A DNA stretch of 64,000 nt from Bacteroides sp. GM023. GTDB lineage: Bacteria > Bacteroidota > Bacteroidia > Bacteroidales > Bacteroidaceae. Of this stretch, positions 44,182 through 53,011 are shown piece by piece (within the stretch, counting starts at the first letter, position 1; each line of letters starts with the position of its first letter). The notes below the pieces were generated by a model, which was not told the DNA's origin, made no database searches, and saw only the letters and a program-made list of their open reading frames with translations. The stretch covers positions 434,001-498,000 of the forward strand of contig NZ_JAAXGE010000005.1 in the NCBI RefSeq assembly GCF_014750685.1, given 5' to 3'. The position numbers and the translations under genes are program-made.

Positions 44182-45489
44182 TTACTTGTTGTTTCGTAAG
44201 TCTTTCACGCGAACGGCTTTTCCCTCACTTTGCGGGAGAGAGCCTTTCTTTACTAGTTTCACTTTCGGTGTAACCAGAATTTCATCTTTCAATTGGCGGG
44301 TAATAGCCTTGCGGATTTTTTCCAGCTCAATGTAGTTGTCGGTGGAGAGGTCGCTCAATTCTACCTCGACAATCATTTCGTCCTGGTTGTTGACAGTCTC
44401 CAGGGTGATTAAGTAGTTGCTGCCTAATTCGGGGAATTGTACCAGGATTTTTTCAACCTGCATCGGGAAGATGTTGACTCCCTTGATAATAAACATATCA
44501 TCACTACGCCCTTTGATACGGTCGATGCGAATATGTGTACGTCCGCAGGGACATTTTCCGGGGAGGATACAAGTTAAATCGCGGGTACGATATCGGATCA
44601 ACGGCATCATTTCACGGTCGAGAGTGGTGAGTACTAATTCTCCGATTTCTCCTTCGGGCATAGGTTCACCAGTTTCGGGGTCAATGATTTCTACCAGATA
44701 GCAGTCTTCCCAAAAGTGCATACCGTTCTGTTCCTGACATTCGAAAGCGACACCGGGGCCATTCATTTCAGTCATGCCGAAGCTGTTGTATGCTTTCACG
44801 CCCAACATGCGTTCTATTTTCCGGCGTTGTTCGTCTGTATGAGGTTCAGCACCGATAACCAGCGTCTTTAGGGTGGTTTTTGTCGGGTCGAGACCTTCTT
44901 CCTGGAAAACCTCAGCAAGTCGGATTGCATAGCTGGGAATGGCGTGTAAGGCGGTCGTTTTAAAGTCGTTGATGAACTTAATTTGTCGCTTACTGTTTCC
45001 GGCAGCAGCAGGAACCGTCAGGCAGCCAAGACGTTCGGCGCCATATTGGAAACCTAATCCGCCGGTAAACATGCCATATCCCGAACTGTTTTGGAAAACA
45101 TCGGTCTTGCGGATACCTACGGCATACAGGCATCGGGCAACCAGGTTCGCCCAGGAGTCGAGGTCATGTTGTGAATGGACAATTACGGTTGGATTCCCGG
45201 TAGTACCACTGGAAGAGTGGATACGTACACCATCATTGCTCATATCACCTGCCACTAGTCCGAAAGGGTAGCGGGAGCGCATATCGGATTTAGTGGTAAA
45301 AGGCACTTTGCGGATGTCATCCAATGACTGTATACTATCTGCGGTAATGCCATGTTTGCTGAAAACTTCTTTGTAGTAAGGAGCGTTTGCAGCTATATTG
45401 ATTGTTTTTTTAAGCCGTTGAAGCTGCAATTCCTGCAACTTCTCACGGCTCATGGTTTCTAGTTCTTCTTCCCAGTATTGTGTACTCAT
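44182..45489 (-). CDS. paaK: Phenylacetate-CoA ligase
   Basis: AMP-forming ligase that activates phenylacetate or related aryl acids to CoA thioesters. 435 residues, usual for PaaK. The ATP-binding loop SSGTTGNPTV (about 93-102), YNSFGMTEMNGPG (about 235-247), and the hinge MPLIRYRTRDL are visible. It is the last gene of the iorA-iorB-paaK operon (eleven bases after iorB), which suggests that the CoA ester is the product or substrate of the neighbouring oxidoreductase. Confidence 0.95.
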   Translation of the reverse strand: MSTQYWEEELETMSREKLQELQLQRLKKTINIAANAPYYKEVFSKHGITADSIQSLDDIRKVPFTTKSDMRSRYPFGLVAGDMSNDGVRIHSSSGTTGNPTVIVHSQHDLDSWANLVARCLYAVGIRKTDVFQNSSGYGMFTGGLGFQYGAERLGCLTVPAAAGNSKRQIKFINDFKTTALHAIPSYAIRLAEVFQEEGLDPTKTTLKTLVIGAEPHTDEQRRKIERMLGVKAYNSFGMTEMNGPGVAFECQEQNGMHFWEDCYLVEIIDPETGEPMPEGEIGELVLTTLDREMMPLIRYRTRDLTCILPGKCPCGRTHIRIDRIKGRSDDMFIIKGVNIFPMQVEKILVQFPELGSNYLITLETVNNQDEMIVEVELSDLSTDNYIELEKIRKAITRQLKDEILVTPKVKLVKKGSLPQSEGKAVRVKDLRNNK

Positions 45490-45500
45490 GGTAATGCCTG

Positions 45501-46085
45501 TTATTGCATTAACTTTTCGGCAATTTCCTTGCCGGCAGCCAATGCTTTAAGATTCATTTCTACAATTGCTTCTCCTTTGCGCAAGAAGATTTCACGAATG
45601 CTGTCTTGTATTTTTTCGTAATCGATGCCAAGGAATGGGATGGTGGCTCCCAGTAAGACGATATTAGCAACCCGGGCAGAGCCTACTTCCTTTGCTACTT
45701 TATCTACGTTCAATACAATCTTATGGGGCAATTTGTTGATTTCCGCCATTACTTTGTCTGCTTCCGGATAATTGGGAATGTTGACAAACGGAGTTTCGTT
45801 GGTCACCAACCAGCCTTCGGGGCTAAGGTAGGGGAGATAACGCAGTCCTTCCATAGGTTCCAGTGAGATGATAAGATCACATTTGCCGGAAGGAATCAAG
45901 TCTGAAGCAATCGGTTGGTCGCTGATGCGGAGATTGGACTGGACGTCTCCACCGCGCTGGCTCATTCCGTGCACTTCTGCCTGTTTCATGTAAAGTCCTT
46001 CTTTCAAGGCAGCTTTGCCGATTACTGTTGCGATGGACAAAATTCCCTGTCCACCTACTCCTGATAATATAATGTCTTTTTTCAT
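45501..46085 (-). CDS. iorB: Indolepyruvate ferredoxin oxidoreductase, beta subunit
   Basis: Gamma-domain-type subunit of a 2-oxoacid:ferredoxin oxidoreductase, 194 residues. It starts IILSGVGGQGILSIATVIG, the family's nucleotide-binding-like loop, and contains AEVHGMSQRGGDVQSNLR. With IorA it converts aryl pyruvates to arylacetyl-CoA plus reduced ferredoxin, or the reverse. Three bases separate it from iorA. The symbol follows archaeal IorAB naming. Confidence 0.94.
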   Translation of the reverse strand: MKKDIILSGVGGQGILSIATVIGKAALKEGLYMKQAEVHGMSQRGGDVQSNLRISDQPIASDLIPSGKCDLIISLEPMEGLRYLPYLSPEGWLVTNETPFVNIPNYPEADKVMAEINKLPHKIVLNVDKVAKEVGSARVANIVLLGATIPFLGIDYEKIQDSIREIFLRKGEAIVEMNLKALAAGKEIAEKLMQ

Positions 46086-46088
46086 GGC

Positions 46089-47681
46089 TTACTTACTTCT
46101 TTTTTTGCGTGCTAATGTTTGGATACACTCTCTGCGTGGAATAATAACAGATACACCGCGATATTCGATTTCTTCGCGTATGATTTGCTTCATCTCTTCG
46201 TAGTTTTTCTTCAATGGAATAACTACGCGGATGTGAGCGGGCTCTACTCCCAGACCTGCGCATATAGCTTCAATACGTCCTGTGCCGGCAGAATCCTGTC
46301 CACCTGTCATGGCAGTGGTTTCGTTGTCGGAGATCACGATGGTTACATTGGCATTTTCATTGACGCAGTCCAGTAATCCGGTCATTCCCGAATGAGTGAA
46401 GGTAGAGTCTCCGATAACGGCTACGGCCGGATAAAGACCACCGTCGGCGGCACCTTTTGCCATAGTAATAGAAGCTCCCATGTCTACACATGAGTTGATG
46501 GCATTGAATGGCGCATTAGCTCCCAGCGTGTAGCAGCCGATGTCACTGAATACTTTATGAGAGGGATATTCCTCTTTAAGAACTTCAGTCAATGTGATAT
46601 ACATATCGCGGTGTCCGCATCCTTCGCAAAGTGCGGGTGGACGCATTTCCACTACGGAAGGAATACCGAATTCTGATTTATTCTCTTTTCCTACTGCACG
46701 GGCTACCGAGTCGGGATTTAATTCTCCATCTTGTGAAAGAGTACCGTCCAGGCGTCCTTTTACTTTGATGCCAATGCCCAAATAACCTTTCAATTGCTTT
46801 TCTACAAATGGCTGGCCGTCTTCCAAAACGAGGATTTCGTCACAAGATTCGATTAATTGGTGCAATTGTTTTTTAGGCAATGGATATTGTCCGATTTTGA
46901 GTACCGGGTATTCACAACCTTCGGGATAATTTTCCATCAGGTAATTGTAGCCGATACCACAAGCGATGATTCCTAATTTCTTGTTAGGACCATCTGTATA
47001 TTTATTGTAAGGTGATTCTTCTGAAGCTTTGATAAACTCGTCCTGGCGGGAGAGTAATACTTTATAGCGCTTGCGTGCATTTCCCGGCAACAGGATGAAT
47101 TGGCGTGGATCTTCGCTGAAAGATATGTCATTCTGTGGCTTTTGCTCTTTACGCTCTACTCCGGAACGGGAGTGTGCAAGGCGGGTTACCATACGCATTA
47201 AAATAGGTTCGCCTAGTTTTTCAGAGAATTCGAAACCACTGTAAACCATGTCATACGCTTCTTGCTGATTGCTGGGTTCGTACATAGGGATCAGTGAAAA
47301 ATCTCCATAGAAACGGCTGTCTTGCTCATTCTGCGAAGAGTGCATACTGGGGTCGTCTGCTACTATGACAATCAACCCGCCTTTCACGCCGGTGATGGCA
47401 GAATTGACGAAACAGTCGGCGGCTACGTTCATGCCTACGTGCTTCATACAAACTAAAGCCCGTTTGCCTACGAAAGACATACCCAATGCAGCTTCCATCG
47501 CTGTTTTTTCGTTGGCAGACCAACGGTTGTGTATATTCTGTTCGGTCGTTATAGGGGCCATTTGAATATATTCAGTAATCTCAGTTGAAGGAGTACCGGG
47601 ATAGGCATAAACACCCGAAAGTCCGGCATCCAGTGCAGCTTGTGCAATGGCTTCATCGCCAAGTAAGAGTTGTTTGCTCAT
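46089..47681 (-). CDS. iorA: Indolepyruvate ferredoxin oxidoreductase, alpha subunit, without the C-terminal ferredoxin domain
   Basis: Thiamine-diphosphate-dependent subunit, 530 residues. N-terminal pyrimidine-binding domain with YAYPGTPSTEITEY (about 25-38) and GMNVAADCFVNSAITG; C-terminal TPP domain with CEGCGHRDMY (about 353-362) and GDSTFTHSGMTGLL. Archaeal IorA ends with a domain holding two [4Fe-4S] clusters; here the protein ends IPRRECIQTLARKKRSK with no cysteine motifs. The electron path must then use another protein. First gene of the operon with paaK, pointing to arylacetate metabolism. Confidence 0.94.
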   Translation of the reverse strand: MSKQLLLGDEAIAQAALDAGLSGVYAYPGTPSTEITEYIQMAPITTEQNIHNRWSANEKTAMEAALGMSFVGKRALVCMKHVGMNVAADCFVNSAITGVKGGLIVIVADDPSMHSSQNEQDSRFYGDFSLIPMYEPSNQQEAYDMVYSGFEFSEKLGEPILMRMVTRLAHSRSGVERKEQKPQNDISFSEDPRQFILLPGNARKRYKVLLSRQDEFIKASEESPYNKYTDGPNKKLGIIACGIGYNYLMENYPEGCEYPVLKIGQYPLPKKQLHQLIESCDEILVLEDGQPFVEKQLKGYLGIGIKVKGRLDGTLSQDGELNPDSVARAVGKENKSEFGIPSVVEMRPPALCEGCGHRDMYITLTEVLKEEYPSHKVFSDIGCYTLGANAPFNAINSCVDMGASITMAKGAADGGLYPAVAVIGDSTFTHSGMTGLLDCVNENANVTIVISDNETTAMTGGQDSAGTGRIEAICAGLGVEPAHIRVVIPLKKNYEEMKQIIREEIEYRGVSVIIPRRECIQTLARKKRSK

Positions 47682-47730
47682 ATATTTCTGTTATTTATTT
47701 ATGTTGTTCACAGTCTGTTAATCTATCGTG

Positions 47731-47738
47731 CAAAGATA
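47731..47738 (-). promoter_or_regulatory. Promoter of the iorA-iorB-paaK operon
   Basis: The minus strand reads TATCTTTG (47738 down to 47731), an exact -7 element about 50 bp before the iorA start. Confidence 0.6.
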
Positions 47739-47765
47739 GCCTTTTCAGTTCGTTTTATCACAAAT

Positions 47766-48803
47766 TTACTTGAAAATCTTTCTTTCATTCAGTGCTTTCC
47801 AGTATTTTCTTGCATTTGCCATGTGGTCGGCATAATTGGATGCAAAATTGTGGGTTCCTGAAAAATCTTCTTTGGCACACATATAGATATAGTTGTGTTT
47901 GGTATAGTTCAATACGCTGTCTATTCCTTTCTTGGAAGGGATACGGATAGGGCCTGGCGGCAATCCGGTATTTATATAGGTATTATAGGGTGAATTAACT
48001 TTCAGATGTTCGTTGGTGATACGGCGCAAGCCAAAATCTTGCAGGGCAAATTTTATGGTAGGGTCTGCCTGTAAAGGCATATCTTTATGCAAACGATTGA
48101 TATACAGTCCGGCTACCATTGGCTTTTCTTCATTATTGTTGGTTTCTTCCTCAACAATGGAGGCCAGTGTACTTACCTCTTCCGGTGTCATTCCGATAGC
48201 AGTGGCTTGGGCGAGGCGTTCCTTGTTCCAAAAGCGTTCGTGTTCCTTCTGTATACGCTTGAAAAAATCATCTGCGCTTATATCCCAGTATACTTGATAA
48301 GTCTCCGGGATGAAAAGGCTGGGAAGGGTTGTCTCCGTGTATCCCATTTTATTTTGAAAAGTAGGGTCAAACAATTGCCCGGCGATTTCGGCGGAGTCTA
48401 TCATAAGTTGTTTGTCGATGCTTCGCGCCAGTCGGTCTAATGTCCGGACGCTTCCGATTGTGAGGTTGACTGCTTCCTGGTAACCTCTCGAAAAGCGGCT
48501 ATATACATGATAGACATTGTCATTCGGGCGAATGGCGTAACGTCCGGTATGAATATTCTGTTTGAAATCCTTATATTTAGCCATCCAGTAAAATCCGGTG
48601 AATTTGTTGACATGACCGGACTTCTTTATTTTATTATATATGGAGTCTGCTGTATCATCCCGGTCTACATAAATATATACGGTTTTAGACGGATGGAACT
48701 GAGGAGCAAACAGGTAATAATAAACGGTTCCTCCGGCAATGGCACAAAGAAGGAATGCTCCGATCAGAATGGATAATAAAATGTTTCTCTTTTTTTTCTT
48801 CAT
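47766..48803 (-). CDS. mltG: Endolytic transglycosylase MltG
   Basis: Inner-membrane enzyme that cuts nascent peptidoglycan strands. I take the ATG at 48803 (MKKKKRNILL, 345 residues), because the longer frame reads through the promoter at 48830-48837. One membrane helix (about 8-28), a LysM-like region, then the YceG/MltG catalytic domain with the catalytic glutamate in LASIVEEETNN, the run MVAGLYINRLHKDMPLQADPT, and a C-terminal NTGLPPGPIRIPS. Monocistronic. Confidence 0.93.
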   Translation of the reverse strand: MKKKKRNILLSILIGAFLLCAIAGGTVYYYLFAPQFHPSKTVYIYVDRDDTADSIYNKIKKSGHVNKFTGFYWMAKYKDFKQNIHTGRYAIRPNDNVYHVYSRFSRGYQEAVNLTIGSVRTLDRLARSIDKQLMIDSAEIAGQLFDPTFQNKMGYTETTLPSLFIPETYQVYWDISADDFFKRIQKEHERFWNKERLAQATAIGMTPEEVSTLASIVEEETNNNEEKPMVAGLYINRLHKDMPLQADPTIKFALQDFGLRRITNEHLKVNSPYNTYINTGLPPGPIRIPSKKGIDSVLNYTKHNYIYMCAKEDFSGTHNFASNYADHMANARKYWKALNERKIFK

Positions 48804-48829
48804 CTTATGAGACGTTATTTTTGCAGCGT

Positions 48830-48837
48830 CAAAGATA
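48830..48837 (-). promoter_or_regulatory. Promoter of mltG
   Basis: The minus strand reads TATCTTTG (48837 down to 48830), an exact -7 element 27 bp before the ATG at 48803. It decides the start codon choice for mltG. Confidence 0.6.
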
Positions 48838-48893
48838 ACAAGAATTTGGATAGGAGTGATTTCTTTCTGAGATGAATCTTTCCTTTGTGACAT

Positions 48894-49304
48894 TTTTGCT
48901 CTTATAATAAGTATTATACCCGGAAAAACAAAAATGTTGCATCGTTGATAATCAGATTATTATGTGTGTAAATAGGGTGTATTTTCGATAAGTTTACAAA
49001 AAATATCTAAATGATTTCTGTTTTTTGAAGGAGAAAATTGCACTTTTTATGCAATGCATTGTCAATGAGGTGATTGCTCGCTTTTATATGTGTATATAAC
49101 GATTTGTAAAGTTGCAGTGGAGTAACTATGAGGAAGAACAAGTGTAACTGGTGAGTTACACAACAGTATCAAGCCTGTTGCACAAGTGCAATAGCTTAAT
49201 ATCCCGGCAGATTTTATTAATATACTGAAAGGATTACATTAATTGATAGGAAAGAAATCGGTAAGGTTACTGCATGATTCTAAGAAATTATACGGTGTTT
49301 TTGA
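48894..49304. other. Gene-free spacer with two perfect small palindromes
   Basis: AT-rich stretch of 411 bp between mltG and the nuclease. It contains GTGTAACT-ggtg-AGTTACAC (49142-49161) and TTGCAC-AA-GTGCAA (49178-49191), 16 bases apart. No ORF with a good start and no exact promoter element toward a gene were found. The palindromes may be protein-binding sites or part of a small RNA. Confidence 0.4.
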
Positions 49305-50183
49305 TTAATTCGGCCATTGGAAATAATTTGCTTCTGCTTCTATTTTATTCTCTATCTCATCGGGTAGAGGTGCGAAGAAGTCCATGTTCGTAAGACGTTC
49401 GATGCTGTCTATGGTTACTACGTAGGTGGAAAGCGGCTCTACGGCTTGTTTGTTGTTGAACAGGAATCCGATAGCCCGCATGGGTTTGACGAAAGGAGAG
49501 AGGACTACTTTGAAAAACTGTTGGGGTACTACAACCTTATTTTTTCCGATTGTTTTTGGCTGTTTGGCTACAATAGGGCCACATATAATGATAATCGCGC
49601 TGTCTGCAATAGCCCAATCCCGGATTTTCTCTTCCAGGTTTTTCCATCCTCTCCTGTTTAATTGCGGGTGTTGTGGGCACATATTACTGAAATAGAATGA
49701 TTCTTTCATTGCCTGCGGGCTCCATTTCATATCCGCAGCCGGTGCCATGTGTCCTTTGTCGTATCCCGAACGTGTATAATCAGCATTAGTTGCAATCGAG
49801 CCTGTTACCAGCGGATCGGCAATAAAACGATCGTTTCTTTTCTCTTTTCCTTTTGTTTCTTTCCGGGTTAACTCATAGGAAACCCAATTGGGAAGCTTTA
49901 AATCTTTATTATAAGAAACGGTGTATCCGGTATGGTGGATTATTTGTTCTTGTCGCGGAGTTAGTGATATCGGAATTTCCAACTCCTTGCCGGATGGAAT
50001 TTGAAGTGATACGTTTGCTTGCGGCTCTTCCTTTTTTGTGCTGTCAATTTGTTGACAATACAAATAGACGCCGTAAAGAATAGGAATGAGTACAATGAGG
50101 ACGATAATACATCCTAATTTATAATTAGAGCGTGATTTCTTTTTGAATAATTTTCTGCTTTTACCTTTTTTACTTCGATTCAT
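49305..50183 (-). CDS. Membrane-anchored DNA/RNA non-specific endonuclease
   Basis: NUC-family nuclease (ββα-metal fold). Start taken at 50183 (292 residues); an ATG 30 bases upstream is the alternative. A lysine/arginine-rich N-terminus leads into a membrane segment (about 23-43, CIIVLIVLIPILYGVYLYC), so the catalytic part lies outside the inner membrane. The family motif is SGYDKGHMAPAADMKW, with His as general base, followed by FSNMCPQHPQLNRRGWKNLE and the metal-binding Asn. It may degrade extracellular or periplasmic nucleic acid for nutrient use. Confidence 0.9.
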   Translation of the reverse strand: MNRSKKGKSRKLFKKKSRSNYKLGCIIVLIVLIPILYGVYLYCQQIDSTKKEEPQANVSLQIPSGKELEIPISLTPRQEQIIHHTGYTVSYNKDLKLPNWVSYELTRKETKGKEKRNDRFIADPLVTGSIATNADYTRSGYDKGHMAPAADMKWSPQAMKESFYFSNMCPQHPQLNRRGWKNLEEKIRDWAIADSAIIIICGPIVAKQPKTIGKNKVVVPQQFFKVVLSPFVKPMRAIGFLFNNKQAVEPLSTYVVTIDSIERLTNMDFFAPLPDEIENKIEAEANYFQWPN

Positions 50184-50265
50184 TGATTTGTTGACGATAA
50201 TGGTCAAGTGCATATCATGCTATTCTATGGATATGATGTCACTTTTATATTTATAATTTAGTTAG

Positions 50266-50273
50266 CAAAAATA
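50266..50273 (-). promoter_or_regulatory. Promoter of the nuclease gene
   Basis: The minus strand reads TATTTTTG (50273 down to 50266), an exact -7 element that would give a leader of about 75 bases. Confidence 0.5.
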
Positions 50274-50413
50274 AGCTATATTTCTTTCTTTTCCTCATTT
50301 TCTATGAAGTTTTAAAGTTTTCTGTTTAAAATAAAGAGGCGATTGGTTTATTATGTAGTAGTTTAGATACTAAATAATTTTATTAATCTAATACGTTAAT
50401 CTAGTACTTTTTG

Positions 50414-50421
50414 TATATTTG
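50414..50421 (+). promoter_or_regulatory. Promoter of the tandem SGNH hydrolase gene
   Basis: TATATTTG, an exact -7 element 57 bp upstream of the ATG at 50478. Confidence 0.6.
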
Positions 50422-50477
50422 CAATCAATATACTAAGTTTGTTCCTGATTATAATACTTGATAAAATACAAATCAGA

Positions 50478-52232
50478 ATGGAAATAAGAGTAAGAAAAGA
50501 AAGTTGGCTGTTGTTGATACTCTTTTTGGGGAGTTGGGGAACATTGCAGGCTCAATACAAATGGGAGAATCCTCAGGAACAAGCCTGTCCTGTGATTCGT
50601 GGTAGAGCTTGGCAAAGTGAATTGCGGGGTACTTATGCCCGTCTTCCGCTTAAAGCCCAAAGTAAAGTGCGTACCCCACTTTGGGACTTGTCTCAACAGA
50701 GTGCGGGTTTATCCGTTGCTTTTTATTCCAACTCTTCGGAAATTAAAATAAAATATGTAGCAAAAGGTAGCCGAGGGATGGCGCATATGCCAGCAACAGG
50801 AGTTTCCGGAGTTGACTTATATGCCACTGACAGAAATGGACGAAGTAGGTGGTGTGCAGGGAAATACAGTTTTGGTGATACTATAACCTATACATATAGC
50901 GGTTTGACTTATGAAGACGGTTCAGGTAGAGGATATGAGTATGAGTTGTTTCTGCCTCTTTATAACTCAGTATCTTTTATGCAGATAGGAGTTAGAGAAA
51001 ATGCTTCTATAGACTTTCTTCCCGTTTCGCAAGAGAAGCCATTGGTCATTTATGGTACCTCTATTGCGCAAGGAGCCTGTGCGTCGCGTCCTGGAATGGC
51101 ATGGGGAAATATTATCAATAGAGAACTGAAACATCCGGTTATCAATTTAGGCTTTTCGGGTAACGGAAAGATGGAGAAAGAAATCTTTGAATTGCTGTCG
51201 GAAATAAATGCCCGATTATATGTAATAGATTGTATGCCTAACATGGCTAATGCGACTGATAGCGCAGTGATTTATAATCGTACCTTGGACGGAGTAAACA
51301 TGCTTCGTGCCCGGACTAATGCTCCTGTTTTATTAGTGGAGCATAGTGGGTATATGAATGAATTTACCTCAGAAAAAGTGAAATCTTCTTATAAGATGGC
51401 AAATACCCCATTGCGCAGAGCTTATGAAGATTTGATAAAGAATAAAGTTGCAGATATCTATTACTTGACTAAAGAAGATATTAGCTTATCAATGGATGCT
51501 ATGGTTGAAGGAGTTCACCCGTCTGATTTAGGTATGCAGCAGTATGCGGATAGTTATATTCGGAAAATAAGGGAAATATTACATGAAGAAGGTGGAAGCT
51601 CTTCAGCCTGCATTCCTTGTAAGCAACAGAGAGACCCATATGACTGGACGGCAAGACATGAACAAGTATTGAATTTGAATAGTAGGAATTTTCCAGAAAT
51701 CTTGATGATTGGTAACTCGATTACTCATTATTGGGCAGGTGAACCGCTTTCGGGCAGGCAAGCCGGGAAGAAAGCGTGGGAGAAACTTTTCAAAGGACGG
51801 AGAGTACATAATTTGGGCTTTGGTTGGGATAAAACGGAGAATGTACTTTGGCGTATTTATCATGGTGAGTTGGACGGTTTTCAGGCAAAGACAATTTTTC
51901 TGTTGATTGGCACTAATAATTTACAGTTTAATACTGACCGGGAGATATTGGATGCCATTATGTTGATAACAAAGACTATCAGAAACAAACAACCGACTGC
52001 CAAGCTGCATGTAATAGGTCTTTTACCTAGAAAAGGCATGGAAGAGCGTATCCGCCGAATTGATTCGGAATTGCAGGATTTGGTATCTAAAACTGATGCT
52101 GTGTATATAGACCTGACCCCTTCTTTGATTAATAAAGAGGGGCGAATTGATGCGTCATTATTTAGTGATGGCCTTCATCCTAATGAGAAAGGGTATGAAC
52201 GGATAGCCAGTGTGCTTTCTCCATTTTTGTAA
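50478..52232 (+). CDS. Secreted hydrolase with two SGNH/GDSL domains
   Basis: 584 residues from the ATG at 50478 (upstream in-frame codons lack a signal). Signal peptide cut near GTLQAQ, then a beta-rich N-terminal domain (about 30-180) and two SGNH esterase domains. Domain 1: nucleophile Ser195 in YGTSIAQG and His347 in EGVHPSDLG. Domain 2: Ser414 in GNSITH, Asn in GTNNLQ and His567 in DGLHPNEKG. Both look complete. SGNH enzymes of this type remove acetyl groups from glycans; the sialic acid locus 3 kb away makes a sialate O-acetylesterase role attractive but unproven. Confidence 0.88.
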   Translation: MEIRVRKESWLLLILFLGSWGTLQAQYKWENPQEQACPVIRGRAWQSELRGTYARLPLKAQSKVRTPLWDLSQQSAGLSVAFYSNSSEIKIKYVAKGSRGMAHMPATGVSGVDLYATDRNGRSRWCAGKYSFGDTITYTYSGLTYEDGSGRGYEYELFLPLYNSVSFMQIGVRENASIDFLPVSQEKPLVIYGTSIAQGACASRPGMAWGNIINRELKHPVINLGFSGNGKMEKEIFELLSEINARLYVIDCMPNMANATDSAVIYNRTLDGVNMLRARTNAPVLLVEHSGYMNEFTSEKVKSSYKMANTPLRRAYEDLIKNKVADIYYLTKEDISLSMDAMVEGVHPSDLGMQQYADSYIRKIREILHEEGGSSSACIPCKQQRDPYDWTARHEQVLNLNSRNFPEILMIGNSITHYWAGEPLSGRQAGKKAWEKLFKGRRVHNLGFGWDKTENVLWRIYHGELDGFQAKTIFLLIGTNNLQFNTDREILDAIMLITKTIRNKQPTAKLHVIGLLPRKGMEERIRRIDSELQDLVSKTDAVYIDLTPSLINKEGRIDASLFSDGLHPNEKGYERIASVLSPFL

Positions 52233-52265
52233 TGTGAGAGATCTGGAGGATGTTTATAAGTCTCT

Positions 52266-52847
52266 TTACTCTTCTTTTCTCATGCTGAATTCACAACCAC
52301 AATATTGCTGGTTGTAGAAATTATATTCTTTGATGATGGCGATACGGCGTTCGCTTAATCCACCTTTACGCCAATTCTGTTCCCAGTATGTGACATCGGG
52401 ATAGTGTACCATGGCATATTGTCCGGCTTCATTTATCTGCTCCAGGCTTTTCCAGCGACTGGAAGCAAGAGTGGTAGTAATTACGGAAAAACCATGCTCG
52501 TGTGCATAACGGGCTGTCTCCAACAAGCGGACTTTGAAACAACGCAGGCAACGTCCTCCTCTTTCGGGTTCCTGCTCCATTCCTGCCATTTGGCATCTCC
52601 AGGCTTCGTGGTTGTAATCGGCATCAATAATTTCCAGTCCTAATGATTGTGCATAGCGTGTACATTCATCTTTTCTTATATTGTATTCTTCCAGTGGATA
52701 AATATTGGGATTACAGTAGTAAATGACAGGAGTTATATTGTGTTGCATCAGACATTCGATGATAGCTGACGAACAGGGAGCACAACAGGTATGAAGTAAA
52801 ATCTTGTCGGCTCCTCCGGGAACTTCGAGTTGGAATTTCTTTTTCAT
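52266..52847 (-). CDS. queH: Epoxyqueuosine reductase QueH
   Basis: Last step of queuosine synthesis in tRNA: reduction of epoxyqueuosine. 193 residues of the QueH (formerly DUF208) family, the non-cobalamin alternative to QueG. Two cysteine pairs near the ends are the hallmark: HTCCAPCS at residues 19-26 and the C-terminal QQYCGCEFS; an internal RGGRCLRCF adds two more. They hold an iron-sulfur centre. Convergent with the SGNH gene, with a 33-bp gap. Confidence 0.93.
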   Translation of the reverse strand: MKKKFQLEVPGGADKILLHTCCAPCSSAIIECLMQHNITPVIYYCNPNIYPLEEYNIRKDECTRYAQSLGLEIIDADYNHEAWRCQMAGMEQEPERGGRCLRCFKVRLLETARYAHEHGFSVITTTLASSRWKSLEQINEAGQYAMVHYPDVTYWEQNWRKGGLSERRIAIIKEYNFYNQQYCGCEFSMRKEE

Positions 52848-52980
52848 GCCGTAAAGTTAGTACATAATTTGCCATACCGATCAATGGTTTATAATTTATT
52901 CAGAATAAAATCGGAGAGGGTTTGGGATGGAATTTTTGCTAAATGAATCAGGACGAATCAATTAATCTCGTTTTTTTTAG

Positions 52981-52988
52981 TAATTTTG
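52981..52988 (+). promoter_or_regulatory. Promoter of the DUF3352 gene
   Basis: TAATTTTG, an exact -7 element 23 bp upstream of the first ATG at 53012. Confidence 0.55.
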
Positions 52989-53011
52989 CCCGCTCAACTC
53001 AATAACGGAAC

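Noticed and set aside
48804..48893. Longer N-terminus for mltG
   Set aside because: It would translate through the gene's own -7 promoter element and puts 30 residues before the membrane helix.
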